From positions 571,001 to 635,000 of the forward strand of contig JACCIC010000138.1 in NCBI GenBank assembly GCA_018907035.1: a stretch of DNA of 64,000 nucleotides. Reading direction: 5' to 3'. The notes beneath the pieces are model-generated. The model saw nothing but the letters and a program-made list of their open reading frames with translations, was not told the DNA's origin and did not search any database. The stretch comes from Sycobia sp. Sy_11 (lineage: Eukaryota > Arthropoda > Insecta > Hymenoptera > Epichrysomallidae). Made by a program: the position numbers and the translations under genes. Below, piece by piece: positions 35,560 through 48,699 of this stretch. Each line of letters opens with the position of its first letter. Positions within the stretch are counted from its first letter, which is position 1.

Positions 35560-37780
35560 AATTACTTAAATATACTTACGAAGATTTAATATGTCAAATA
35601 ATTTATTATAAATAGGCGTTTTTATAAATTACAAAGACAAAGCGTTTAAGATACTGCTTTCCGAAATCTTATAAATAAATTAAGATTGGAAGTTTAATTA
35701 ATCTTAGAACGAAAAATATTTTTAGTCTTGCGCATTTCAATTCTCAGGATTGCATTCTTCTCAATTGACAAGCGCTTCAGTAGTAGTTTTCGATATTTAT
35801 ATACTGTAAAATCTATCATGTACGAAGATAGATCAGGTGTTGAGGTGTATCATTAAAACATCATCGTACCTAGACGTATAACAGTTACGTCGGACTTCGT
35901 TAACTCTTCCTACCGAGCAAGATGCAAGAAATTATTAGACTTGGTAAAATAGTGCCACGGTTTTCCCGCTATCGACAACCTGCTATAACGTGCGATCAAG
36001 GTGGCAATTTGTAAGAAGTCGACTTCTTGAAAATGGACAGTAGAAGACAGAGACAGACAGAAAGGTAAAGAAGACGAGTAACCGGCGAAAGCCCATAATC
36101 AAATTTTCGATAACAGCATCGTTTGCAACGGTTGTTTGTCCAAATTCGACAGTTGGACGCAGGCGCGCATAATTCACGAAGACGAGCACACGAGTCGGCG
36201 GAAGGAGCAACCATGGGCTGCATAACTGTCTGGGCGGTTAACCGCTGGCGCCGCTGGTAAAGAGTGAGTGAGCAAGTGAGTAAGTGAGGGAGCGAGAAAG
36301 AGAGAGGAAGAGGAAGAATGAGAAACGCGTTCCGGCTCTCTCGGGGCGAAATGGAATTGCGCTCGGAAACTGATGCGAACGGGCGGTGAACTGGAGGCAA
36401 TAGTGGGTGGAGGAGTTCCTGAATTAAAGGGCTTCTCGACAGAGGTGGGTGGAGTCTCTCCCAGCACTGATGAAGGACGCGTGTATTGTAGAGGTAATAA
36501 AAACCGTTCCACTATGCTAGAGGTGGGTTGCGCGGCTTTGTAAAATTAGGCCAGCGCCGCTCTACGCGGTTACTGACACGGTTGGGAACTGAATTTTATT
36601 GGTATTTTTTTAAAATTTACAACTACATTCTTATGCTGTCAGCTATTCTGATGCCCTTTAACTCGAATTTTTAGAAATTCCCAACATTTCTGACTAAATT
36701 AGAAAAGTTGTCAGTATAGAAATTAAATCTCAGATTAACTAAATACTGTCTCGTCTCTGTATTGAACAATTGAAAATTTAGCTTAAGGAATTATCCAAGT
36801 CAAATTTTACCGATTAAGGAACAGGTTCTTTTTTTTTTAATAATATTCTAGGTAAAATATTAATTACTGAATCGTATTCATTCTTATTGTCTATTATACA
36901 ACGCTGCAAAATTTCTAGTAAATTTGATATTTGGCGGGAAGAAGAGAATGTTATTAAAATTTCATAACCAAACATTATCAATAAAATTTTTAAACCCTCC
37001 TAATTTTCACATGGTTTGACGATTTTGCTTGAAATTTAGTAATGTAGAATATACGTAAATAAAGAACACGATTAACTATAGTTTTCAGATGTTTATGTTT
37101 ATATAGAATACTTAAAATAAAGCACTTTTTACTCAATCACTATAAAAGAGATAATATTATATTATTAACTATATAATATATAGAAGACATTTATTTGAAA
37201 GCGGCTCCTGAAAGGTGACTACTTTAGTTTAAAAACACTACATAAAACTGCGAAATTCATTTAACAACTTTGCTCTTTTAACGCACTTCGTCAACAATCA
37301 CTGCGATAGTCCGCGTCGTCGTATTGAGATCACCTATTTCGAATTATAAATGAAACGTAAATATACGATTACTCGCTGCGCGTTACTCATTGTAGCAGTG
37401 AGATGCATATCCTAATACTAGAACTGTAAATTAACACTTTTGATTTAATTTTAATTTAATTTTGATCTTTCTCTAACTTGTCGAGTGAGACTGGGCAACA
37501 AATTTATGGAGAATGATGAGCGAGCCGGCTACATCTGCATAATTCTAGTTAATTTTGTATATGTATCTTATGCGATCTGTTCGCAACTTCTCTCTTTCTC
37601 TAGTTCTCTCTTCCCTCCCGCTCTCTCTTACCCACTTCACTCTCTTTTACTCATCTCGTATCAACGAAGCCAACGGTAGTACATATATCTGATTATGACG
37701 CGTGCCCACTCAAACTCATATTCAAATTAAATCATTTATAATTACGATTTTTATTGGACAACACACGCATACACGCACGA
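35560..37780. other. Non-coding DNA with a GC-richer core at 36.0-36.6 kb
   Basis: The part at 36000-36560 is GC-richer with GAGTGAGTGAG-type low complexity. Overlapping frames of up to 134 codons on the minus strand there look compositional (Ser/Leu-rich, no domain). The rest is AT-rich with nothing recognised. Confidence 0.35.
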
Positions 37781-37782
37781 GC

Positions 37783-37816
37783 GCACGCGCGCGCGCACAC
37801 ACACACACACACACAG
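37783..37816. repeat. (GC)n(AC)n microsatellite
   Basis: GCGCGC followed by an AC run. Confidence 0.9.
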
Positions 37817-37899
37817 TTAAATGCAGCCTCCACCCAATACCTCGATTATTTATCGTTGCAGCTCTATACAGGATGGAAAAAGCTCTCTCCAGCATAGAG

Positions 37900-39420
37900 A
37901 CCGTGCATCATATCAACTTTTAAGGATAATGGCTGGAATTTTTGTTTTCCGCGTTTTGATTCAGGAAGTTTGCGCAGTTATGAATGATTTACGCGTACAC
38001 GGTAAAACGAAGGGGGGGGCGGATTTCCATAGATTTTAGTTTCTTACGCCGTTTTTCAAAGATACCGAGGGCAGAGAAAAAAATTAATTGTGGCAATAAA
38101 AAAATAGAAATTCACTAGTACTACTCGATGATAATTCCCAACGATGTTCATATGTACGTTCCTGTAATTGATTATAATGTTAATTTTCTCTTGCATATTA
38201 TCATTTTTCGATAAAATATCGTACAAATGGTTAATCAATCTCATATATTTGTAATTCACATATTAAAATTTGTATTTACATTTTTCATCCTAGTGAAAAT
38301 GCTTTTCATAATATTAAATTGTTGTTTTATTTATCTGATAGTAATACAATATAATTAAAATTTTAATTAAAATTTTTCACTTTAATTTATAATTCTATAA
38401 TAATTTATTTTAATAATAAAAATAAAGAAAATTATTCATGACTAAAAATATTAATATATCCTGAAAAAATGACTGAACGAAATCTTAAACGTATATACTG
38501 TATGAATTCGAAAAAATAATGAAATAAATAGCTACAATGTTTGAATCTTTCAAAATAATAATTTACAAAATAATAGTTAGAAATATTAAAAATATATTTT
38601 AAATTGACAAGGCTGATTTTCAATTCAAGAAAATTTCATTAGTTATATGAAAAGTAATATAAACTGTACCGACTAGTGATTCATTGTCCATTAATTGATC
38701 TCTGCGCTGATAACAGCGTTTTGTTATGCAGCTGTAGGTCTTGGCTTTCATATATAGTAGCATAGATTTTTTTTAAATATTTGAATTGAACTGAAAAAAA
38801 TGAAATACGTCAAACAATTAATACAGAAGCACATATATAAGTTTCAATGACAATTTTATGAAAAATCGAATGATCGAATTTCATGAAAAATCAACTTTGA
38901 GAAAAAAGAATAATGTATATATAGGTATAAATTTTATAATGATTGAAACAACCTGTACTACAATATTGAGCTGATAAAATAATTTGTGTTTCATAGAAAG
39001 TATTACAGCTACATTTTCAATCTATCATTCCTTAAATTTTTGGACGTTGAACGAGTATCAATATATATACTAGTTTAATGTCGACGAATTGGAGAACATA
39101 TGTAAATTCGTGTTAGCTTTCTTCTATTACCGGGAAATGATATATTTTTGAATTTATTCATTAAAAGAATTATGTATCGAATCATATTGGTTGAAGCTCG
39201 TAAAACCAATTTCCTTCATATTCAATTTATACATAATGCAGGAAAATCATTTATAAATTCATGTAAACCCGCAGGTTTGTCATAAGGCAGGAATAGTTAA
39301 TTTAATTTTTACTTAACTGCTTAAGTAGCACGGAATTTTTCTTATTTAGCATTGAAAATGACAAACTATAAAAATAAAGAAATCTTACAATACGTAATTT
39401 GTTCGTATATTTCATATATA
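37900..39420. other. AT-rich DNA without recognised genes
   Basis: No supported coding frame, RNA gene or element was seen. Confidence 0.3.
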
Positions 39421-39429
39421 AGGTTTTTT

Positions 39430-40210
39430 CGAGTGATTGAATTCACGAACTTTAGAAGTAATGCACATAATGAATTGTAGAATTCTATTGCTAAATTAAG
39501 ATTCAAAATGCAGAAAACGAAACTATTTACTAAAACTACTACTCATTTACATTCAAATTGATTAGAAAACAAGAAAACTATTTTATTCGATTAAACATCA
39601 TACAAAGCCAGATGGAGTGACCTTTTTTTTAAACGTATATGATACAGTACCTATTAAGCAATGACCTTTTCAGTCGAACATAATCCTCCATGGTATGATT
39701 TGATGAAAAATCATACCAAGATAAAATTATACCACACATTTTTTAACAATATATGATACCATACCACTTAACATGTTAATCCATTATCTCTTTTGTCCAT
39801 TACTTCCTTCTACCACTCAACCATTTCATCAGGCTTCGAAATAGCCAATAACCGAAGAACGCTAAATATAGGGAATATCAGGTGTGAAAAAGTAGTAGTC
39901 CAATTGTAAAAATTTTGTCATAGTAACTAATCACACACATACACACATGCATTGTTAATCGAGGTATATATCAGAGGAACAACTTGCTCATATTCAAAAA
40001 ATTTGTACGAATTCGTTTGCGCTCATTCATGTATGATAGCTGTAGTCTGGAGCAAGTTACGCAGATTATTTGAAATTATCTCTGTACCAAAATATCCAAA
40101 GCTACAAAGATATACAAATACAGTTTGAAGATACATTTGCAGAAATATATTATAGAAAACAGTTCTGAAAATATATATTAAATCACACATAGTCTTTAGA
40201 AAAACCATAG
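39430..40210. repeat. Duplicated spacer, second copy
   Basis: It aligns with about 14850-15480 (TAGAATTCTATTGC, ATATATGATACC, CCAAAATATCC, ATACAGTTTGAAGATAC). It marks the upstream limit of the unit that carries peptide gene 7. Not coding in this copy. Confidence 0.55.
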
Positions 40211-40879
40211 ACTTTCAAAGCACCATTTGAAAATAGAAAAAAGTTTATCAATTGTGATATTTAATGTTTCAAATGATTTGATTGTTAAATACGTATCTCG
40301 TCCATTTATTTATACAGTTAAGAACTGACATTCTTGCTGAATTTTACATTGAAAAAAAAAACAGAAGAAATTTAGTATTTTGTATCGAAAAATATTTTTA
40401 ATATTAAGAATTAATTGAAGATAGTAAAAATAGAAAAAATATCTGACAGGAAGAGATATTCGACTGTTTTTCTGGCCAAATGAAAATTCAAAATAATGTT
40501 TATGAAATTTAAATATCAGTTTGAATATATTTAAAATGTATTTGTCAAGGACTTTTAACTTCAAGTACATGTTTATTTTGGTCCTCATAGAGGAACGCAC
40601 GATTCTCAGAATTAAGGTCAAAGTGATTTACCTTATCCGATGGATTATAAAATCGTAACTTTAAATAAAATCTTATTTGGATTTTTTACGTCTGAGTGTT
40701 ATGACTCTTATAAATACTAGTTTTATTTCTTAAATTTTATTTCGTAAATCTATTTTAGTATCATAATTGGATTACAACGGACACCGAAATTATTAATGTT
40801 GAAAAACTTTGTTAAAAGATATTTTAGTTTGGTCTTTGGTCACCGCGACATTGAATGCGAAGAAATGATTTTCAAAATT

Positions 40880-41100
40880 TAGAAAACTGGAGGAGCAGCG
40901 ACCCGGTCGCTCGACAGTTGTTATATATAGAAACGCCCAAAGCGCATACGGGGTAAAGAGATGTAGAAAGATATATGCAGTGTTGATACTGTGGACTTAT
41001 CAATCTGGCGGGGAACAATCAACATCATATAAATGAAGTTACACAATGATCTTCGAATGATAATCTCCGGAATAAATATATTTTACACAAAACAACGTTT
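40880..41100 (+). promoter_or_regulatory. Short conserved TATA-to-AATAAA block, copy D (diverged)
   Basis: TATATATA is at 40922-40929 and AATAAA at 41071-41076, with TCAATCTGGCG between them matching TACAATCTGGCG of copy A. Much less similar than A-C, but in the same position relative to the promoter that follows. Confidence 0.3.
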
Positions 41101-41639
41101 TTCTTAAGTTTGACTTTATTGCCATTTCAATCATCAACAAAATTGGTAGGGAAACCCAAGAATTATTACTAGTATATTTGGACGACCTTGACAATCAATG
41201 AAAAGAAGTTTAGTGGGATTGATTTTTATTGTCTGACTTGATTAATTAATATTCTTTAAATTATATTTTAAGATAAAAACTCAGATCGGCATCAATATAT
41301 CTGACTGATTTCAGATATCTTTTTTCATAACATAATTTTTCGACAAAGGAATATTAACGACATAAATAAAAAAAAAGCTTCATCATCTATTATATTGAAT
41401 TTTTTTAAATATTCTGACGGAAGAAGGTTTATATATATATATACACACATCTCAGATATCATTGAAATTTATGCATTCGCACAATGAAGAAGAATATTCG
41501 ACGATAAAGCATAATTTTGTGTCCACCTGTCATTAAAGAAAAAACGATGTTAAAGGTATTTATTATCCTGAAATAATGTAATTTTAATAGTTAAATAGTT
41601 ATTTCGAGATAAAAATCATCAGAAAAGCTATTGCCTGCG

Positions 41640-41950
41640 AAAAACAATTTGCTGCTTCAAAATAAAAAACAAATTTTTGGAGACACGGAAACATGTGCGG
41701 GGAGTTCGTGTTAATGACGCGGACGCATACACGACGAATTTCTTATCTCGCTGTTAATGTATTTCTTTATCTTTGCTTAAACAACAATGAGAATCTCGAA
41801 AAAGCTTTAATCTTTATTGTATAAAAATATACTTTCGTATTTATAACAAAATTCCTTTCCTTCGAGTTCCACCTTTGAGTATCCAGAATTCGGAGGCCCA
41901 GCTACAGTGGATATAAATACATCGCGCTCAAGCGGATTGTCATTACCAGA
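41640..41950 (+). promoter_or_regulatory. Promoter of peptide gene 7
   Basis: It has the module with GACACGGAAAC and TTATCTCG, TATAAAT at 41912-41918 and ACCAGATTTTTT with its A at 41948 (spacing 36). The donor GTAAGT at 42121-42126 and the acceptor TAG ending at 42773 define a 653-base 5'UTR intron. Confidence 0.75.
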
Positions 41951-42799
41951 TTTTTTATACGTAAAGTTTTAACTCGACACGTCCATTCTAATTTCGTTCA
42001 TTCAAATTAGGATCTATTTTCGTACTTGAATTATAATATTTTAAATAATTGAAATTGTTCAAATACAAGTGTAGTATTCCTTTCATAACGTCGTTTATAG
42101 AAACAAAATTAAATAAAAAGGTAAGTACAACTGTAATTATTATTATTTTTAACTTTTTATCATACAATCAGTATCCAGATGATGTTTTTGAATCTCAAAA
42201 TATCTTAGCCTTTGCATTTGCACTAATTTCGGTAATAGTACGCAGCCCCTGTGGCATAGTCAACCGTAATTAATAGGCGCGCGAATTGACTATTTACCAA
42301 TGCAACGTATCGACAAATGTGGATTCATTATTTACCTCTCTTTCCAAGATTTTGTGCATCATGAATATATATTACTACTATCTAGCTCGCATGATTAACT
42401 GTAACCTAGTTGAATCTTCTCTGGATATCGGATATAAAACTTGAAAGGAAGAAACACGTAAATGTAACAATTATTAAAAGTATTAATTTTTTCAATTAAT
42501 TCAAAGTAAAGAATATATATAAGCTGATACTCTATTAAGAGTTTTACTACTTCTCATTCAGTAAATATTTATCATTTCATATTAATAGATCGCGTGTAAC
42601 TTTGGTTTTGCGACGTTTTTTTTTTAAATTTCTCTTACTGGCTTATCATTGCATAAATACGACAATTGCATTTGCACAGAGATTCACTTTATTAAATATT
42701 TTATTTATGTTGTAATCAAATTTATGGATATAAAATAATTACTGTATCATTTATGAAATTCTTATTTATGTAGGATATCGAAGCAAGAGTCTACTGAAA

Positions 42800-42994
42800 A
42801 TGAAGACGGCACTATACCTGTTTGTATTGGTCCTATTTATTTTTAATGTACACGTTACAATTGGTGACAACTGTCTTCCCGTTTTTGTAGCGCAATGTAC
42901 CTCGATACCGTCCAAAGTGGCTTGTCGACAGTTATTACCCGACCACAAGTGTTTTTGCAACCTTGCAGACAAGTGCTATTGTAATCCATGCTAA
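42800..42994 (+). CDS. Secreted eight-cysteine peptide, copy 7
   Basis: This 64-residue peptide has a signal peptide ending TIG and cysteines at 25, 33, 42, 51, 53, 59, 61 and 64, the last residue being cysteine. The fourth-cysteine segment reads RQLLPDHKCFC, and the C-terminus YCNPC groups it with copies 6 and 8. The mature part is less basic (about four Lys/Arg against three Asp). The ATG is the first in exon 2 and lies 26 bases after the acceptor, as in the other genes. Function is unknown. Confidence 0.85.
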   Translation: MKTALYLFVLVLFIFNVHVTIGDNCLPVFVAQCTSIPSKVACRQLLPDHKCFCNLADKCYCNPC

Positions 42995-42999
42995 ATATT

Positions 43000-44130
43000 T
43001 TCACGAAGACTACACATAATTATTTTGTAATCAATTTCCTTCTGAGAGTGTTATATGAGAATTAATAATTACCCATAAAATTCCAGATTAAATTAGATAA
43101 AAAAAATTAACTATTTGGAGAAAATAAAAAATTTGTTTTTATTAGCATATTATGTAACCAGCTATAGCGATCTATACGCTAGATTTAGACAATATGGATT
43201 CATAGTTGAAATTGTAATCAAACAATAAATCAATTTGTGTACACTATGGACAATTGTCTCTTTCAATGTCCTCATTACATCCGAATTAGTGAGTTCCCTC
43301 TTCAGCGAGGAATTATTAAAAAAATTAATATGTAAAGATATTCAAAAAAGTATTAATGATATTTCAAACACCTGCGTTTTGATGAAAGCAAACATTTCAC
43401 GAAAGCCTTAAACCATGATAATAATTAGTATTTAGAACCAATTGAAATTATTAGGTACAGCGTATCTAAAGCTCTCTACAGTCTAAAGCCATACGTATAT
43501 TCCAAAATCTAGGCATATTCTTCAAATGAATAATCGGCATCTCTCTATTATTCGCTGTAATGCGAGACTAAAGCGCTCGACAAAAACTTGTTATCTGACG
43601 AATCAAATCCCCATAGAAATCACGCAGTTTTTCAAAATAATTGCCATTCTTGAGTGTAGTTGTCGTTCACTATACGCCTTTAGAATCCGAGCAAACTGGT
43701 GAATTAGATAAAGTCCTAAGCAATAAATCCATACTTTCGAGAAAAGTTCAATTTTATTTATCAAGCTGCATTCCGTGAAGGTCTGATACATTCAGTTCAT
43801 CAACAAGCAACATTATTTTGACACACGAAATTCAGATTTTCTCATTTTCCTGGTATAAATAAATATGAGTTATCTGAGACCAATGTAACTTTCGAATCAT
43901 TCGTTCAATTGCCATGACATTTTACAGTGATGTTGAAAAATTAACTCGCAAGAATGAAAGAATTTTACCCTTTTACACGTAACAATAAAATAGCTTTTCA
44001 TATCCTTGTTGATCTCGAAATAAAGTATAGCCTTTTTAAGCTAACGAATTCGCGGATATAAAGTTATATAAAACGATTTGCAGCGCTAAATCCTCCATCT
44101 GCCATCAGTTTGTCATGCTGACCGCTGATT
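43000..44130. repeat. 3' flank of copy 7
   Basis: About 43000-43420 matches the 3' flanks of copies 1, 2 and 4. About 43940-44060 matches 9220-9350. No coding sequence was seen. Confidence 0.45.
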
Positions 44131-44133
44131 TAC

Positions 44134-44136
<3 letters not shown>

Positions 44137-44181
<45 letters not shown>

Positions 44182-44276
44182 CACATATATCCATAGCAAC
44201 GAGTCTACGCTCTCGTAAAGTAGGCGAGCATCATTCATTCGCACCGTGAGATTGATAGCTTACGTACCTGTATACC

Positions 44277-44312
<36 letters not shown>
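44137..44312. repeat. (AT)n and (GT)n microsatellites
   Basis: AT run at 44137-44176 and GT run at 44280-44312. Dipeptide-like frames (THTHTH) over them are artefacts. Confidence 0.95.
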
Positions 44313-44322
<10 letters not shown>

Positions 44323-44499
44323 CGTGCGTCGGTGTGTGTGTGGGTGTGTGTTTTAGAGCGTATCCCTCGCGAAGAACAATGGTGAGATGATCGAGTATGA
44401 ACCGGCGATCTAACGAAAGGCAACGCGCGCGATGTACGTTGGGAACATCAGTAGCCATGATTTTACGGCGAAGGTGATTCCTCGGGTTGGAAGAAGACA

Positions 44500-44913
44500 G
44501 CCGCATTGTTGTTGAATGAATTTCTACGTGCTGTAAGTTACATCGTATACATGGAGAGTTGGACATCGAACGCGTATCAGGCTGGTCGCCGCTCGCGACG
44601 AACAAGAGACGCGCGCGATAATACTGCACGGCCACGACATTTACAAGAGATTTATATATACACACACACGCGCGCGCGCGCGCGAATGTGTGTGTGTATG
44701 GATGCACACAGAGCGACTATTAATCATGATTTATCATAAACTCGACGTGCGCACGCTTGCGTCCGCGCCGGAATGGGTAAACGTGACGGAGGAGTTCTCC
44801 TCCTGCTTCTTCCTCATCCCTTGTTTCGTGGATATTTTTACTTTCTTTTTTTCTTGTTTTCTTCTTTTTGCGCCCTCCTCTCTACAAACTCGCTAACATG
44901 TATCGCATATGAC

Positions 44914-44950
<37 letters not shown>

Positions 44951-45350
44951 TTCCCTCCCATCCTCCGTCTCCTCTCTCTCCCGCGGGCATTTGAAATTCA
45001 GACTTTGATAAATAGAGCGTGGACCGAGAGACGCGCCGAGGAAAAATGTCTCTTCGAGGAGCTTTTACGGCTCGCGCTATATCTTTCCGAAAGCGAGGAC
45101 GCAGCGCTCGCGCGCGCGTTTTTCCCGCTTTATGCACTGCGGAGGAACGCTCGTCGATATTCCTCGAAAAGCAAGGGGCGAGGGAGCAGGGGGCTGTTTT
45201 ATTTTGCGATTTGGTATGTGTTGGGAGGATTTTATTTTTTTTTTTTTTTTTTTTTTTCATTTTACGGGACAAGGGGCGCTGTTTCCAGGAGAGGGAATCG
45301 CGGATGAGCTATAAGCTGGGAGTTAGTAGTTTTATATTTTGTTCATAGCT
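44500..45350. other. GC-richer non-coding tract with (CT)n and (T)n runs
   Basis: It contains a CT run (44917-44944), CGCGCG stretches and a T run (45235-45257). Frames up to 144 codons cross it on both strands, but they are driven by these repeats and show no domain. It may be regulatory or intronic DNA of the adaptor gene downstream. Confidence 0.4.
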
Positions 45351-48300
45351 TTCCACTGTGCTCGTGGTCACTCATAAATGCAAGAGGCTGATTAAGGATA
45401 TTCGTATATATGAGGATATTCATATAGAGGTTTCCGAAAAGAAATCGGTTTTTTCTCTCTAAAACTTTCGTCAAATAATCTATCTAAACCGTGCGGTTGC
45501 TGCTCGCAGAGTGCGAAGTCTTTCACTTTTTAAATTCAACCAAAAATAAAAGAAAGAAAGAAAATAAAAATTAGCGGCGAACGAATCGACGAGCTTTACT
45601 AATGAAAACGTCCATTGAATAATTTGAGAACAACGTTCGATCTTTCAAGGAAACATAAATGTCATCGGTGAGTAATTGGAAAGGCAGGAAATTTAGCAAT
45701 TGCTCGTGCGATACTGTTATACCTTCTTATTTGTAGCGTTTCTTGTATGCTGTTCATTCTGTTTCCATATTTCATTGAAAGAGCCATAAAGAATAAATAG
45801 AAATTGTTGTCTATAATAATGCAAAACACAATGTCAACCAGAATCCGAGAAAGGTTTAATATGCTTTAGGTAGATTGTTTTATTCTGTTTTGATGTAATT
45901 TATGTATATAAGCAAATCCGATAAAATCTAAAAGTAAAGAAACCGATGTTTCTTCAACGTATTCGATTTCAGTTCATGAATAAATAGAAAGCAGCGAATC
46001 TTGGAAGTTCCTATGTAATGTAGAGTAGAGTTTTATACAAAATAGTACAGTCTTCTTGATTACCTAATTACTGGACGGTAAAAATAATTGAAGATAACCG
46101 ACATATCTTCAATAGAAATAGATTAAAAAAGAAAATTTTAAAAGGGACTTTCTTATCTATAAATTTCTATTTTCAACATATTATTCCATAATTTATAGAT
46201 TCAAATGAATTTCGAAATTTAATAATAGTTATCTAGACGTTGCTCTTCATTAAGTTGACAGAAGAAAAAGAAAAATAAGAAAAAACAAAATAAATATTTT
46301 TAGAAAGCTTGAAATATATCTTTGAAACAGTATACTTAAGAATATAAGAATAATAAAGAAAGAACTAGTTTATCGCCCAGTTATCTATGTATAAATTGAA
46401 AAATATGATTTAGAGTAATTTAGAATTTCTACATTCGGGACATAGTTTTTATTGTGCGTGATAATAAAAGATTAATTTACATTTATGAAAATGAATTGTC
46501 ACGATAAAATACCGACCGTCATAAGTTCGTTTTAATGGTCATGGCGAAAAATGCTAAATTCAAAATACTGTTGAGAAAATTATGTGGAGATATATATACA
46601 GTTTTCAACTGTGTTATACACTTATTCACCAACGCGCGCCTGAAATATCTTTAAAAAATTCAAAATTCCAACGTGGGAAAATTTCGCTTGTCCGTATACA
46701 ATCGCGAAATTTATATTGCTTGCATCGATATTATAATGTGTGGAATATGTATACAATTGCTCTCGCGTGGTAAATACGGCGATCAAGCCCTCGCTATCAA
46801 TTTACAGTTCACGCGCGGTAGACTGACAAAAAACAAAGACGTGCTATTTTCCTTCTAGAACAGACCGAAAGTATACGTTTACTTATTACGTCAAATCAAT
46901 GACAAAAACGCTGTTAACTCCTATTAGCAGACTTCAAAAGGCAATTCAGAAAACTTTGCTTGTTATCCGTCTTTCTCGATCTCTTAATCCATTTTGTTAT
47001 CCATCTCTTTCGCTCTGGTATTATTTTTGACGCCTGCCCCGAGAATTACTCGGAGGAACTGGGAGGCAAATTTACCATCAAATGATTGTGAAACTTTATT
47101 AACGCATATATATGTATGAAAATTGCAATTTTTCATATAAAATGCAAAGAGCAATTATATTTTTAATTACAAATTTTGCTTTCATAATACAGTTTTCATT
47201 CTTAGTCCATGCATCATTTTTTTTAAATTTGAAATAATGGTATTGTTATTTTTGTTTTGAAAGACTTCATTGAAATTTTCATTATTTGATTCCATATTGC
47301 AAACAACCATTTTGTGCGTGTCTGTGTTTTTTCAAAGGAGGCTCATAATTAGCCCTTTCGTTAAAAGAAATTGCAGTAAATATTTTTACTACTAAAATGC
47401 ATTGGTATTGTTTTTTTTGTCGATTAACTGATAAAAATGGACTAATTTTATTAACTGATGTTATAAAATAGGATTCATTCCGGTAGTTTCAATTTTTGTA
47501 CTCACTTTTAATCTACGATCCTCTTCTATTATTTTATCAATTTTTGAAAATAATTTCTGAAGTAGCGATCTCAACGAAACGTTCTGAACGTCGGTTCATC
47601 AGACGTTCGCGTACAATTTTTTTGCCAATACTCATTGTTCCCCCAATTCCAAAAGCCATTGTTGAAGCATTGAATATAACATAAACGAGTCCCTGAGCAT
47701 GGAATTACACATCTTTTTTAAATTGATTTAAAAAATTGGGTCATTTTAATAGAATCGGTTGAATGAAAATACGATTTTGAGAAAAATCATAAATTTACAT
47801 CAACAGAATTAATTAACATTAAAAATTACATAGTAACTAATGGGGTGTAATCGTAGAGAACAATTTAATCTGCTATAACCTCACGTCTAGGTAAAGCCAA
47901 AAAATTCCCACGCGCAATAGTCCGCCGCGGATAATGTTACTATTTGGAATATCCATTGTTCTTTGTTCAATTAGCGATAAAATTAAACAAATATAATAGA
48001 TATCTATTAAGAGAATATAAATTGGGAAACAATCGTATAGCATTAGAAATATGACGAGCCTCTTAGCGATGCAACAGCTTATACTTTGTGCTTTTGCGGC
48101 TGCATTTTTAATGAACTCGGATTCCTCCCCCCCCCCCCCAAAGATCACCTCGTTCATTTTCCACGTTTGTCCCGTTCGTCGAATCCGATCCACCGTTGTA
48201 CACGGCAATTCGACCGATTTCTTTCGGGCCCCCACGCGTCCGTATGTAAATCCACTCTACACGGCTCCTTTCCTCTTCAATCTGATCAAAGAGTTACCGG

Positions 48301-48410
48301 TCTAATGTTCACTGAGAGAGGGGCTCACGGGAAATACGCGAGAGTAGGACCGCCGCGCCAAAGAAAGCCGCGACTTGAGAGTCCCGCGTACACTCTGGGG
48401 ATTACTTACA
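45350..48410. other. AT-rich DNA without recognised genes
   Basis: No coding frame, RNA gene or element could be supported. A C run at about 48127-48138 lies in it. Confidence 0.3.
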
Positions 48411-48413
48411 GAG

Positions 48414-48416
<3 letters not shown>

Positions 48417-48467
<51 letters not shown>

Positions 48468-48602
48468 GGCGTGCAAAGTATTTGGGGGTGATATTTTTTA
48501 CCCGTCGTCGTCTCTATCCAGATATTCTTTCTTAACCCGGTTATTTTTCTTTCCTCGCGGCTGTCTGTCTTCAGTGAAAAAAATAATATCTCCGGAAATG
48601 AA

Positions 48603-48656
<54 letters not shown>
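48417..48656. repeat. Two (AT)n microsatellites
   Basis: AT runs at 48417-48464 and 48606-48656. IYIYIY frames across them are artefacts. Confidence 0.95.
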
Positions 48657-48661
<5 letters not shown>

Positions 48662-48699
48662 CACGGAAAACAAAACAATACGCCTCGCGCTGCACGTGT

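Noticed and set aside
36000..36512. Three overlapping minus-strand frames (75-134 codons)
   Set aside because: Ser/Leu-rich translations of a GAGTGAGTGAG-type tract without domain, signal or splice evidence.
44231..45348. Overlapping 100-158 codon frames on both strands
   Set aside because: They run through (GT)n, (CT)n and (T)n tracts and GC-skewed DNA, and no domain is visible.
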